Shown here piece by piece: positions 8,292 through 16,732 of a stretch of 64,000 bases of DNA (the stretch's first letter is position 1; each line of letters opens with the position of its first letter). The translations under genes and the position numbers were made by a program. The notes beneath the pieces were generated by a model. It searched no databases and was not told the DNA's origin. It saw only the letters and a program-made list of their open reading frames with translations. Origin of the DNA: JAJXWB01 sp039808645 (GTDB taxonomy: Bacteria > Pseudomonadota > Alphaproteobacteria > Rhizobiales > Beijerinckiaceae); assembly GCA_039808645.1 (NCBI GenBank), contig JBDHTL010000002.1:1-64000 (forward strand), given 5' to 3'.

Positions 8292-9068
8292 ATGGACCTC
8301 GCCATCGCCGATCTTCGCGTTCTCGTCACCGCCGGCGCCAATGGGATCGGGCTCGAGATCGCGCGCAGCTTCGTGGCGGAAGGCGCGCGCGTGCATGTCT
8401 GCGACATCGACCGAGAGGCGCTGGACAAGCTGGCCAAGAGCGACCCGAAACTCACCTGGTCGTTCTGCGACGTCGCCGATCGAGCAAGCGTTGCGCGCCT
8501 GTTCGACGAGGCGCTGGCGATGCTCGGCGGCCTCGACGTGCTGGTGAACAACGCCGGCGTCGCCGGTCCCACGGGGCGCGCGGAGGACATCAATCCGGAA
8601 GACTGGGACCGCTGCATCACGATCTGTCTGACGAGCCAGTTCAACTGCGCCCGGCTCGCCATCCCGCATCTGCGGGCGAGCGCCAACGCTTCGATCGTCA
8701 ATCTGTCGTCGGCCGCGGGCAAGTTCGGCTTTGCGCTGCGCACGCCCTACTCGGCGGCGAAATGGGGCGTGATCGGCTTCACCAAGTCGTTGTCGATCGA
8801 ACTTGGTCCCGACAATATCCGCGTCAACGCCATATTGCCGGGTCTCGTCGCGGGCGACCGCCAGCGCCGCGTGCTCGAGGCCAAGGCGCAGCAGCGCGGC
8901 ATCTCCTTCCGCGAGATGGAGGAAACGGCCTTCTCCTTCACGTCGATCAAGGAATATGTGACGCCGCAGCAGATCGCCGACCAGATCGTCTTCATGGCGA
9001 GCCCGCGCGGCCGCACGATCTCCGGCCAGGCGATCGCCATTTGCGGCGACACGCGAATGCTCGGTTGA
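8292..9068 (+). CDS. SDR-family oxidoreductase
   Basis: This classical short-chain dehydrogenase/reductase of 258 residues is probably NAD(P)-dependent and cytoplasmic. It shows the nucleotide-binding glycine motif GANGIG, the NNAG motif, an active-site serine in NLSSAAG and the catalytic YSAAK. It follows the GntR gene in the same direction and is likely co-regulated with the transport, BKACE and dehydrogenase operon. It may oxidise an alcohol precursor upstream of the BKACE step. Its substrate cannot be deduced. Confidence 0.85.
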   Translation: MDLAIADLRVLVTAGANGIGLEIARSFVAEGARVHVCDIDREALDKLAKSDPKLTWSFCDVADRASVARLFDEALAMLGGLDVLVNNAGVAGPTGRAEDINPEDWDRCITICLTSQFNCARLAIPHLRASANASIVNLSSAAGKFGFALRTPYSAAKWGVIGFTKSLSIELGPDNIRVNAILPGLVAGDRQRRVLEAKAQQRGISFREMEETAFSFTSIKEYVTPQQIADQIVFMASPRGRTISGQAIAICGDTRMLG

Positions 9069-9137
9069 AGCGGCGCTCGTTCAGTTTCCGCCGTCGCTTT
9101 GACCGCGAGCGCGCTGGCGATCCGCCGCGCAGCCGGA

Positions 9138-10694
9138 TCAATTCACCTGCCGCGTTCGGTCAGTCCAGAAGGGCGCCCGCAACAGAGCTTTGTTGATCTT
9201 GTTGACGCTCGAGAGCGGCAGCGGCTCCGTGCGCACCTCGATGCTGCGCGGGCGCTTGTAGCCGGCGATCAGCGCGCGGCAATGCCGGCCGATCTCCTCG
9301 GCGTCGAGGGTCGCGCCCTCCCGCAGCGCCACGATCGCGTGGACGGCTTCGCCCCATTTGTCGTCGGGTATGCCGATCACCGCGCATTGGGCGACCGCCG
9401 GATGGCTCGCGATCGCGTTCTCCACCTCTGTCGAGTAGACGTTCTCGCCGCCCGACACGATCATGTCCTTCACGCGGTCGACGACGAAGAGGTAGCCGTC
9501 CTCGTCGAGGTAGCCGCCGTCGCCCGTATGCATGAAGCCCCCGCGCAAGGCGTGCGCGGTCAGTTCGGGCTGGCGCCAGTAGCCTTTCATCACATTCGCT
9601 CCGCGCACCACGATTTCGCCGACGACGCCAGTCGCCACCGGAATGTCGTCCTCGTCGACAACGCGCACTTCGACGCCCGGCGGCGCCTTGCCCGCCGACC
9701 GCAGACGCTTCGGATCGCCGTCGAGCCGGTGATCCTCGACGCCGAGACAGGTCGCCATGGGAGACAGTTCGGTCATCCCGTAGGATTGCGCGAATTCGAC
9801 GCCCGGAAACCGCCGCATCGCCTCGCGCAGAAGCGCCTCCGGCATCGGCGAGGCGCCATAGGTGAGACGCCGGACGCTCGACAGGTCGTATGTGTCGAAG
9901 TCGGGCCGCTGCAGCATCATTGCGAGCATGGTCGGAACGAACGTGCAATGCGTGACGCGCTCCGCGGCGATCGTACGCAGCACGTCTTCCGGCGTGAACC
10001 GCGCGATCACCACGTGACGCCCGCCGGCGACCGTGTTCGACAGGATCGCGCTGCCGGCGGCGAGATGAAACATCGGCCCGGCATGAAGGCGGATGGAATC
10101 GGGCGTCGAATTGCGCAGCGCGATCGAGTTGCGCGCGTTGAACAACAGGTTATCGTGGCTGAGCATCACGCCCTTGGAGCGGCCGGTCGTGCCGCCGGTG
10201 TAGAACAGGCAGGCGATGTCGTCGCCGCCGCGGCCCGCGTCTTCGCACGGGGCGACTGCTGCAATCGCCGCCTCGTAGGACAGCGCGTCGCCGGCCGCCT
10301 CTCCCTCGTCGGCGAAGATCGCGCCCCTCAACGACGGCGTTGCCGCGAGAATGGCCGGCGCGTGGCGCGCGAAGGCGCTGTCGTAGAGGAACGCGGTCGG
10401 CTCGGCGTCCGCGGCCTGTTCCAGGATCTCCGGCAGCGCCAGCCGCGTGTTGAGCGGCGCGAACATGCCGCCGGCCCACATGCTGGCGTAATAATATTCG
10501 ATGTAGCGATGGCTGCTGTTGGCGAGGATGACCACGCGATCGCCCTGGCCCACGCCGAGGCTACGCAGGACGGCGGCGAGCCGGCCGACGCGGTCGGCGA
10601 ACTCCGCCCAGGTATGGCGATGCGCGCCGAAGACCATGGCGAGGTCGTGGGGGCGCTTGCGCGCATTGTCCTTGAGACCCTCGGTCAACCCCAT
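9138..10694 (-). CDS. Acyl-CoA synthetase (AMP-forming CoA ligase)
   Basis: This ANL-superfamily ligase of 518 residues activates a carboxylic acid to its CoA thioester using ATP. The phosphate-binding loop is YTGGTTGRSKGV, the adenylate motif is SYGMTELSP, the hinge region is HTGDGGYLDEDGYLFVVDR, and the C-terminal catalytic lysine lies in SSVNKINKALLR. The chosen start gives MGLTEGLKDNARKRP; an upstream in-frame ATG would add 23 residues of low-complexity sequence. It is the most downstream gene of a minus-strand operon with an SDR, two MaoC proteins and a thiolase. That context suits activation of an acid whose side chain is then shortened. A close relative lies at 15150-16715. Confidence 0.9.
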   Translation of the reverse strand: MGLTEGLKDNARKRPHDLAMVFGAHRHTWAEFADRVGRLAAVLRSLGVGQGDRVVILANSSHRYIEYYYASMWAGGMFAPLNTRLALPEILEQAADAEPTAFLYDSAFARHAPAILAATPSLRGAIFADEGEAAGDALSYEAAIAAVAPCEDAGRGGDDIACLFYTGGTTGRSKGVMLSHDNLLFNARNSIALRNSTPDSIRLHAGPMFHLAAGSAILSNTVAGGRHVVIARFTPEDVLRTIAAERVTHCTFVPTMLAMMLQRPDFDTYDLSSVRRLTYGASPMPEALLREAMRRFPGVEFAQSYGMTELSPMATCLGVEDHRLDGDPKRLRSAGKAPPGVEVRVVDEDDIPVATGVVGEIVVRGANVMKGYWRQPELTAHALRGGFMHTGDGGYLDEDGYLFVVDRVKDMIVSGGENVYSTEVENAIASHPAVAQCAVIGIPDDKWGEAVHAIVALREGATLDAEEIGRHCRALIAGYKRPRSIEVRTEPLPLSSVNKINKALLRAPFWTDRTRQVN

Positions 10695-10805
10695 GCGCGT
10701 CTCCGTCCCGGCGACGCTGCGCCCAGGCGCGCAGCGCTCGTCGTGTTCATCCGAACCAGCCAAGCCCGCGGCAGGAACGCCGACGCCCGGCGAGGCAGAG
10801 ATTGC

Positions 10806-11633
10806 CTACATCAGAACGCCGCCTCCGCAGACGAGGACCTGCCCACTGATGTAATTGGATTCCGGCGCGCAGAACAGATAGACGGCGTCGGCGGCTTCTT
10901 CCGGCGTGCCGGCGCGGCCGAGCGGAACCATGCGTTCGAGCGTCGCCAGAAGTTGCGGCTGCACGCCGACCTTGATCGCGCGTCCCTCCACGTCGATCGT
11001 CTTCTGCTCGGCCTCGATCGCCTGGGTCAGGCGCGTCTTGATCAAGCCGAAAGCGACGCAATTGACGTTGACCTTGTAGCGGCCCCATTCCTTGCAAAGC
11101 GTGCGCGTCATGCCGACGAGCGCCGCCTTCGCCGAGGAATAGCTCACCTGTCCGGCATTGCCGTAAAGGCCCGCGATTGACGAGATATTCACGACCTTTC
11201 GGAACACTTCGCGGCCGGCCTCGGCGTCCTTCTTGGCGAGGATGCGGATCGGCTCGGAGGCCGCGCGCAGGATGCGGAACGGCGCGACCAGATGCACGTC
11301 CAGCATGGCCTGGAACTGCTCGTCGGTCATCTTCTGGATCGTCGCGTCCCAGGTGTAGCCGGCGTTGTTGACGATGATGTCCAGGCCGCCAAGCTGTTCG
11401 ACCGCGGCGTTGACGAACCGATCGGCGAATCCCTCGTCCATCACGCTGCCGTTGACGCAGACGGCCCTGCCGCCCATCGCCTGGATTTCCGCAGCGACTG
11501 CGCGACCTGGCTGTTCGTCGAGGTCGTTGACGACGACGCTGGCGCCTTCGCTCGCGAGCTTCAGCGCGATGGCGCGCCCGATGCCGCGGCCCGATCCCGA
11601 GACGAGGGCGACCTTGCCTTCCAGCTTTCTCAT
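10806..11633 (-). CDS. SDR-family 3-hydroxyacyl-CoA dehydrogenase candidate (FabG-like)
   Basis: This 275-residue short-chain dehydrogenase has VSGSGRGIGRAIA, the NNAG motif, a serine in NISSIAG and the catalytic YSSAK. The ending YISGQVLVCGGG is typical of FabG-like enzymes. It sits between the MaoC hydratase genes and the CoA ligase gene, so the natural role is oxidation of a 3-hydroxyacyl-CoA to the 3-keto form before thiolysis. The assignment to beta-oxidation and not to fatty acid synthesis rests on context only. Confidence 0.85.
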   Translation of the reverse strand: MRKLEGKVALVSGSGRGIGRAIALKLASEGASVVVNDLDEQPGRAVAAEIQAMGGRAVCVNGSVMDEGFADRFVNAAVEQLGGLDIIVNNAGYTWDATIQKMTDEQFQAMLDVHLVAPFRILRAASEPIRILAKKDAEAGREVFRKVVNISSIAGLYGNAGQVSYSSAKAALVGMTRTLCKEWGRYKVNVNCVAFGLIKTRLTQAIEAEQKTIDVEGRAIKVGVQPQLLATLERMVPLGRAGTPEEAADAVYLFCAPESNYISGQVLVCGGGVLM

Positions 11634-11651
11634 GTTCTCTCTTCCTTCAAG

Positions 11652-12068
11652 TCAGATCGCCACGACCGCTTCGCCGGCGAGCTTGGTCTCGCCGTTCTCG
11701 TCCTTCATGACGAGCGTGATGCGCGCGCGCTGCTCGCCGTCGGCGGTGAAGATTTCGGCAACCTCGCCATTGCAGGCGAGTTTGGCGCCGACCTGCGTGA
11801 TGGCGGCGAACCGGGTCGAGAAGGAGCGGATCCGGTCGGGACGGACTGCGTCCGTCAATGCCTGCCCGAGATAGCCCATGACCAGCATGCCGTGCGTGAA
11901 GACGTCGGGGAACCCGGCTTTCTTCGCAAAGTCAATGTCGACATGGATCGGGTTGTGATCGCCGGAGGCGCCGCAATAGAGCGCGAGGCGGTGGCGCGAG
12001 ATCGGCGGAAAGCTCTTGTGAACGATCGCCTGGCCGACGGCGATCGCCTGGGATGACGAGTTGGACAT
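11652..12068 (-). CDS. MaoC-family dehydratase subunit (C-terminal hot-dog type)
   Basis: This single hot-dog-fold protein of 138 residues has the hydratase-2 catalytic motif, read here as YCGASGDHNPIHVDIDFAKKAGF (aspartate and histidine in GDHNPIH), followed by THGMLVMGYLGQAL. This half carries the catalytic residues in heterodimeric enoyl-CoA hydratases. Its partner is the adjacent gene, nine bases upstream, encoding the non-catalytic half. Together they would add water to a 2-enoyl-CoA. The position before the SDR gene fits the next step. Confidence 0.85.
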   Translation of the reverse strand: MSNSSSQAIAVGQAIVHKSFPPISRHRLALYCGASGDHNPIHVDIDFAKKAGFPDVFTHGMLVMGYLGQALTDAVRPDRIRSFSTRFAAITQVGAKLACNGEVAEIFTADGEQRARITLVMKDENGETKLAGEAVVAI

Positions 12069-12077
12069 GGCCGCCTC

Positions 12078-12521
12078 CTAGTTTCGCACGACGATCGAGC
12101 GGACGGTGTCTGCGACATGCGCGCCGTCCTGGTTGACGACGCGCGTCTCGACCTCGATGATCGTCATGGCGCCGCCCTTCTTCTGCGCGACATCGCGCAC
12201 GCGCGACTCGAAGGTCAGCGTGTCGCCGACCACGACGGGCGCGTGATAGGCGAAGCGCTGCTCCCCATGCAGGACGCGGCCTAGGTCGATCTTCAGGGTT
12301 TCGAGGAATTCGAACGGCCTTTCCGAATCCATCATCTCGAGGCAGAAGAGGTAGGTCGGCGGGATCGGCGTCGCCACATAGCCGGCGGCCTTGGCGGCCG
12401 CGGGATCGCGATAGACGGGATTGGTTTCGCCCAACGTCTCGAAGAAGTAGCGCAGGCGGCCCGGTTCGACGCGGGCCTTCACCGGCGTGAAGGTCACGCC
12501 CACGGCAGATTGGTCGACCAT
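12078..12521 (-). CDS. MaoC-like N-terminal (FAS1-type) dehydratase partner subunit
   Basis: This 147-residue hot-dog protein has the wording of the MaoC-dehydratase N-terminal domain: VEPGRLRYFFETLGETNPVY, PIPPTYLFC and LHGEQRFAYHAPVVVGDTL. The catalytic aspartate-histidine pair is missing, as is normal for this half, which shapes the acyl pocket in a heterodimer with the neighbouring MaoC protein. The split two-gene arrangement resembles actinobacterial steroid side-chain hydratases and many proteobacterial acyl-CoA clusters. Confidence 0.82.
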   Translation of the reverse strand: MVDQSAVGVTFTPVKARVEPGRLRYFFETLGETNPVYRDPAAAKAAGYVATPIPPTYLFCLEMMDSERPFEFLETLKIDLGRVLHGEQRFAYHAPVVVGDTLTFESRVRDVAQKKGGAMTIIEVETRVVNQDGAHVADTVRSIVVRN

Positions 12522-12529
12522 GCGGCGCC

Positions 12530-13714
12530 TCAGTTCTTTTCGTACATGGTGACGACGCAGGCGCCGCCGAGCCCGAGATTGTGTTGGAGCGCATGCGAAA
12601 GGCCGCCGACCTGCGTGCCGCCGGCCGCGCCGCGCAATTGGCGCGTCAGTTCATAGCACTGCGCGAGGCCCGTGGCGCCGAGAGGGTGCCCCTTGGACAG
12701 GAGGCCGCCGGACGGATTGGTGACGACGCGGCCGCCATAGGTGTTGTCGCCCTTGTCGACGAATTCTTCCGCGCCGCCTTCCGGGCAAAGGCCCAGCGCC
12801 TCGTAGGTGATGAGCTCGTTCTGGGCGAAGCAGTCGTGCAACTCGACGACGCCGATGTCGGCCGGCCCGACGCCCGCCTTCTCGTACACCTTCTGCGCGG
12901 CGGCCTTGGCCATGTCGTAGCCGACAACCTTCATCATGTCGTGGCTTTCGAAGGTGGACGGCGTGTCGGTGGTCATCGCCTGCGCGGAGATGCGCACGTC
13001 GGTACGCAGGCCCTTGCGCTTCGCGAATTCCTCCGACACGAGAATCGCCGCCGCGCCGCCGCAGGTCGGCGGGCAGGCCATCAGGCGCGTCATGACGCCC
13101 TGCCAGACCGCGGGCGAAGCCATCACCTCCTCCGCCGTCACTTCCTTGCGGAAGATCGCGAGTGGATTGTTCACCGCGTGGCGGCTCGCCTTGGCGCGCA
13201 CCTTGGCGAAGGTCTCGAGCTTCGTGCCGTACTTCTTCATGTGGCTGAGGCCGGCGCCGCCGAAATAGCGGAGCGCGAGCGGAATCTCCTTCGCGTCGAT
13301 GATTTCCTCGGCCGCTTTGTCGAACAGCTCGAACGGGCTCGGCCGGTCCTCGAAAATCGAGCCGAGCGCGCCAGGCCTCATCTGCTCGAAGCCGAGCGCG
13401 AGCACGCAATCGGCGGCGCCGGATTCGACGGCCTGACGCGCGAGAAACAGGGCCGTCGAGCCGGTCGAGCAATTGTTGTTCACGTTGACGACGGGAATGC
13501 CGGTCATTCCCAGCGGATAGATCGCGCGTTGGCCGGCCGTCGAGTCGCCGTAGACGTAGCCGGCGTAGGCCTGCTGCACGTCGGCGTAGTCGATGCCGGC
13601 GTCCTGCAGCGCAAGACGGGCCGCGGCCTCGCCCATCTCGTTATAGGGCGCGCTCGCCCCGGGCTTGGCGAAGGGGATCATCCCGACGCCGGCGACTAGA
13701 ACCTTCTGGCCCAT
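12530..13714 (-). CDS. Thiolase-family protein, SCP-x / lipid-transfer type
   Basis: This 394-residue thiolase-like enzyme has the nucleophilic cysteine in NNCSTGSTAL, the histidine block KGHPLGATGLAQ and the C-terminal QHNLGLGGACVV. The SCP-x type acts on bulky 3-ketoacyl-CoA chains and releases acetyl-CoA or propionyl-CoA. A strong GGAGG site six bases before the second in-frame ATG decides this start over the one 15 bases upstream. It is the first gene of the minus-strand operon and is divergent from an orphan binding-protein gene. With the MaoC pair, SDR and ligase it completes hydration, oxidation and cleavage. Confidence 0.88.
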   Translation of the reverse strand: MGQKVLVAGVGMIPFAKPGASAPYNEMGEAAARLALQDAGIDYADVQQAYAGYVYGDSTAGQRAIYPLGMTGIPVVNVNNNCSTGSTALFLARQAVESGAADCVLALGFEQMRPGALGSIFEDRPSPFELFDKAAEEIIDAKEIPLALRYFGGAGLSHMKKYGTKLETFAKVRAKASRHAVNNPLAIFRKEVTAEEVMASPAVWQGVMTRLMACPPTCGGAAAILVSEEFAKRKGLRTDVRISAQAMTTDTPSTFESHDMMKVVGYDMAKAAAQKVYEKAGVGPADIGVVELHDCFAQNELITYEALGLCPEGGAEEFVDKGDNTYGGRVVTNPSGGLLSKGHPLGATGLAQCYELTRQLRGAAGGTQVGGLSHALQHNLGLGGACVVTMYEKN

Positions 13715-13921
13715 GCGATCCTCCGACATTTCCTGCTGGACTTTATCTGACCCACGGGTAATTTACGGGGAGCAGCGCCCTTGTCAACCGCGAAGGCCGC
13801 CCCGGCCGCGCGCGGCGAAGTCGGCCAAAGACGAAAGGATATCCGCGGGCAGAAGACACGCCATCGGCGCAACCAGCCAGCCAGCGACACGACAAACGAA
13901 AAGACCGTAGGGAAGGAAGGG

Positions 13922-15118
13922 ATGAAGACCACACGCCACAGCCTCGCGCTTGCCAGCGCATTGGTTCTCGCGACGGCGCCCCTCGCGACAGCCGGGACCT
14001 ACAGCGTCGGAGCATCCGACGCCGAAATCCGCATCGGCCACACGACCGCCTACAGCGGGCCCGTCTCCGCATTCGGCGCGGGCGGCAGGACACTGCAGGC
14101 CTTCTTCCGAATGGTGAACGAGGCCGGCGGCATTCGCGGGCGCAAAGTTCAGATCATCTCCCTCGACGACGGCTACAGCCCGCCCAAGGCGCTCGAACAG
14201 ACGCGCAGGCTGGTGGAGAGCGACAACGTGCTGGCGATCTTCGGCGTGTCCGGTTCGCCCACCAATGCAGCGACGCAGAAATATCTCAACGGTAAGGGCG
14301 TGCCGCAGATCCTGATCTCGACCGGCGCCTCGCGTTTCAACGAGCCAAGGGCCTTTCCGTGGACGATGCCGTTCTGGCCGGCCTACACGCTCGAGCAGAA
14401 GACCTACGTCGACTACATTCTCAAGACGAAGCCGGATGCGAGGATCGGAATCCTCTACGCCAACGACGACTATGGCAAGGATCACCTCGGCGGCGTGAAG
14501 GCGGCGCTCGCGGAGAACCCGAGCGCCAGGGCTTCCATCGTCGCGGAAATTCCGTACGAAACCTCGGATGCGACCATCGACTCGCAGATCGTGAACCTGA
14601 AGGCCTCGGGCGCCGACGTGCTGATCAGCGCGACGACGCCGAAGTTTGCGGCGCAGGCGATCCGGAAGGCGCGCGAACTCAACTGGAAGCCGCTGCAGTT
14701 CGTCGCCAATGCCTCGAGTTCGATCGCGACTGTGCTGACGCCGGCGGGTCTCGACAATTCGGTCGGGGTGGTCACCGCCGCATTCCTGAAAGCGCTCGGC
14801 GACCCGGCGTGGGCGGGCGACAAGGACATCGCGGCCTATTACGAGTTCATGAAAAAGTGGAATCCGCAGGACAACCCGCAAGATTTCTACGCCATCGTCT
14901 CCTACGTGAACGCCAACATGCTGAAACACGTGCTGGAAAAGTGCGGCGACGATCTCACGCGGGAGAACCTGATGAAGCAGGTCGCGGATATTCACGGCGT
15001 GCACCTGCCGCTGCACCTGCCCACGATCGTCTTGAAGACGAGCCCGGCCGATTTCGCCGCGTTCAAGACGCTGCAACTGCAACGCTTCGACGGCGCGCGC
15101 TGGGTCGATCTCGACTGA
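13922..15118 (+). CDS. Liv-type ABC transporter substrate-binding protein, orphan
   Basis: This periplasmic type 1 binding protein of 398 residues has a Sec-type signal peptide (LALASALVLATAPLATAG). Family words are EIRIGHTTAYSGPVSAFG, VNEAGGIRGRKV, ALEQTRRLVESDNVLAIFG and FYAIVSYVNANML. A strong purine-rich ribosome site (GAAGGAAGGG) fixes the start. No permease or ATPase gene is present in this cluster, so it must share a transporter encoded elsewhere or act as a sensor. Genes for two acyl-CoA ligases follow directly, and the divergent neighbour is the thiolase operon. An aromatic or fatty acid ligand is therefore likely, by inference only. Confidence 0.9.
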   Translation: MKTTRHSLALASALVLATAPLATAGTYSVGASDAEIRIGHTTAYSGPVSAFGAGGRTLQAFFRMVNEAGGIRGRKVQIISLDDGYSPPKALEQTRRLVESDNVLAIFGVSGSPTNAATQKYLNGKGVPQILISTGASRFNEPRAFPWTMPFWPAYTLEQKTYVDYILKTKPDARIGILYANDDYGKDHLGGVKAALAENPSARASIVAEIPYETSDATIDSQIVNLKASGADVLISATTPKFAAQAIRKARELNWKPLQFVANASSSIATVLTPAGLDNSVGVVTAAFLKALGDPAWAGDKDIAAYYEFMKKWNPQDNPQDFYAIVSYVNANMLKHVLEKCGDDLTRENLMKQVADIHGVHLPLHLPTIVLKTSPADFAAFKTLQLQRFDGARWVDLD

Positions 15119-15149
15119 CGGCGTCCGGACAAGAGGGAGAAAAGGGAAG

Positions 15150-16715
15150 ATGAGCACCACCTATGGCCTGCATCGCGCACTGCTGCTGAACGGCAAGGGC
15201 GTCGCCATCAGCTTCGAGCAACGCAGCCGGACCTGGGAGGAGGTCGGCGACCGCGTCGCGCGCCTGGCGGGCGCGCTGCGCGGGCTCGGCGTCGGCAAGG
15301 GCGATCGCATCGCCGTGCTGATGCTGAACCAGGACCGCTATATCGAACTCTACATGGCGGTCGCCTGGGCCGGCGCGGTGATCGTGCCGCTCAACATCCG
15401 CTGGAGCGCGCTCGAGAACGAGGATGCGGTCCGCGACTGCCGGCCCAAGGCGCTGGTCGTCGACGCCGCCTTCGCCGCAATGGGCGCGGAAATCGCAGGC
15501 AAGGCCGGCGGCCTAAGTCTCGTTTACGCCGACGATGCGGCCAACCCGATCGCTTCCGCAGGCGCCCTCGACTACGAGGGAATGATCGCTGCGGCGGCCC
15601 CGATCGAGGACCAGAACGCCGGCGACGACGACCTCGCCGGCATCTTCTACACCGGCGGCACGACCGGCCGGTCCAAGGGCGTCATGCTCAGCCACCGCAA
15701 CCTGATGAGCAATGCGCGCAACATGGCGGGCGAGGGCCTCGCCTCGCAGGGCGGCACGTATCTGCATGTCGCGCCGATGTTCCATCTCGCGAACGCCGCG
15801 GCGATGTACCTGCATTTCCTCGTCGCCAATTCGCACGCGGTCGTGCGGATGTTCACGCCGGACGCCGCCGCACAGGCGATCGAAAAGTTCAAGGTCACCG
15901 AGACGCTGCTCGTGCCGACCATGATCCAGATGACGGTCGACCATCCCGAACTCGGAAAGTACGATCTTTCCTCGCTGCGCTCGGTCCTCTACGGCGCCTC
16001 GGTCATCAGCGAGGCGGTCATGGACCGCGCGATGGCGAAACTGCCGAGCACGCAATTCTTCCAGGCCTACGGCATGACCGAGCTGTCGCCCTGCGCAACC
16101 ATCCTGCCGTGGCGCGACCACATCGGCGAAGGCCGCGCGAAGGGTCGGCATCGCGGCGCGGGGCGGCCGACCTTCATGGTCGACGTGCGCATCGTCGACG
16201 CGGAGGACAGGCCGGTTCCCTCCGGCGTGGTCGGCGAGATCTGCGCGCGCGGCGAGACCGTCATGATGGGCTACTGGGAGAAGCCGGAGGAGACCGCGAA
16301 GGCCGTCGTCGACGGCTGGATGCACACCGGCGATGGCGGCTACATGGACAAGGACGGCTATGTCTACGTCGTCGACCGCATCAAGGACATGATCATTTCC
16401 GGCGGCGAGAACATCTATTCGGCAGAGGTGGAGAACTGCATCGCGCAGCATCCGGCCGTGGCGCAATGCGCGGTGATCGGCATTCCGCACGAGCGCTGGG
16501 GAGAGACGGTCCACGCGGTCGTCATGCGCAAGCCGGGCGCCGCGGTCACGGCGGACGAACTCATCGCCTTCTGCAAGGAGCGCATCGCCGGCTACAAGTG
16601 CCCGCGAAGCGTCAAGATCCAGGACGAACCGCTGCCCCTGTCGGGCGCCGGCAAGATCCTGAAGCGCGACCTGCGGGCGCCCTACTGGGAAGGCAAGCAG
16701 CGCGCGGTCAACTGA
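15150..16715 (+). CDS. Acyl-CoA synthetase (AMP-forming CoA ligase)
   Basis: This 521-residue ANL-family ligase has FYTGGTTGRSKGVMLSH, QAYGMTELSP, HTGDGGYMDKDGYVYVVDR and the C-terminal GAGKILKRDLR with the catalytic lysine. It shares long runs of wording with the ligase at 9138-10694, so the two look like paralogues that may prefer different acids. It sits 31 bases after the orphan binding-protein gene and 17 bases before the next ligase gene, all in one transcription unit. The exact acid is unknown. Confidence 0.9.
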   Translation: MSTTYGLHRALLLNGKGVAISFEQRSRTWEEVGDRVARLAGALRGLGVGKGDRIAVLMLNQDRYIELYMAVAWAGAVIVPLNIRWSALENEDAVRDCRPKALVVDAAFAAMGAEIAGKAGGLSLVYADDAANPIASAGALDYEGMIAAAAPIEDQNAGDDDLAGIFYTGGTTGRSKGVMLSHRNLMSNARNMAGEGLASQGGTYLHVAPMFHLANAAAMYLHFLVANSHAVVRMFTPDAAAQAIEKFKVTETLLVPTMIQMTVDHPELGKYDLSSLRSVLYGASVISEAVMDRAMAKLPSTQFFQAYGMTELSPCATILPWRDHIGEGRAKGRHRGAGRPTFMVDVRIVDAEDRPVPSGVVGEICARGETVMMGYWEKPEETAKAVVDGWMHTGDGGYMDKDGYVYVVDRIKDMIISGGENIYSAEVENCIAQHPAVAQCAVIGIPHERWGETVHAVVMRKPGAAVTADELIAFCKERIAGYKCPRSVKIQDEPLPLSGAGKILKRDLRAPYWEGKQRAVN

Positions 16716-16732
16716 CAAGCGGAAGGAAGAGG

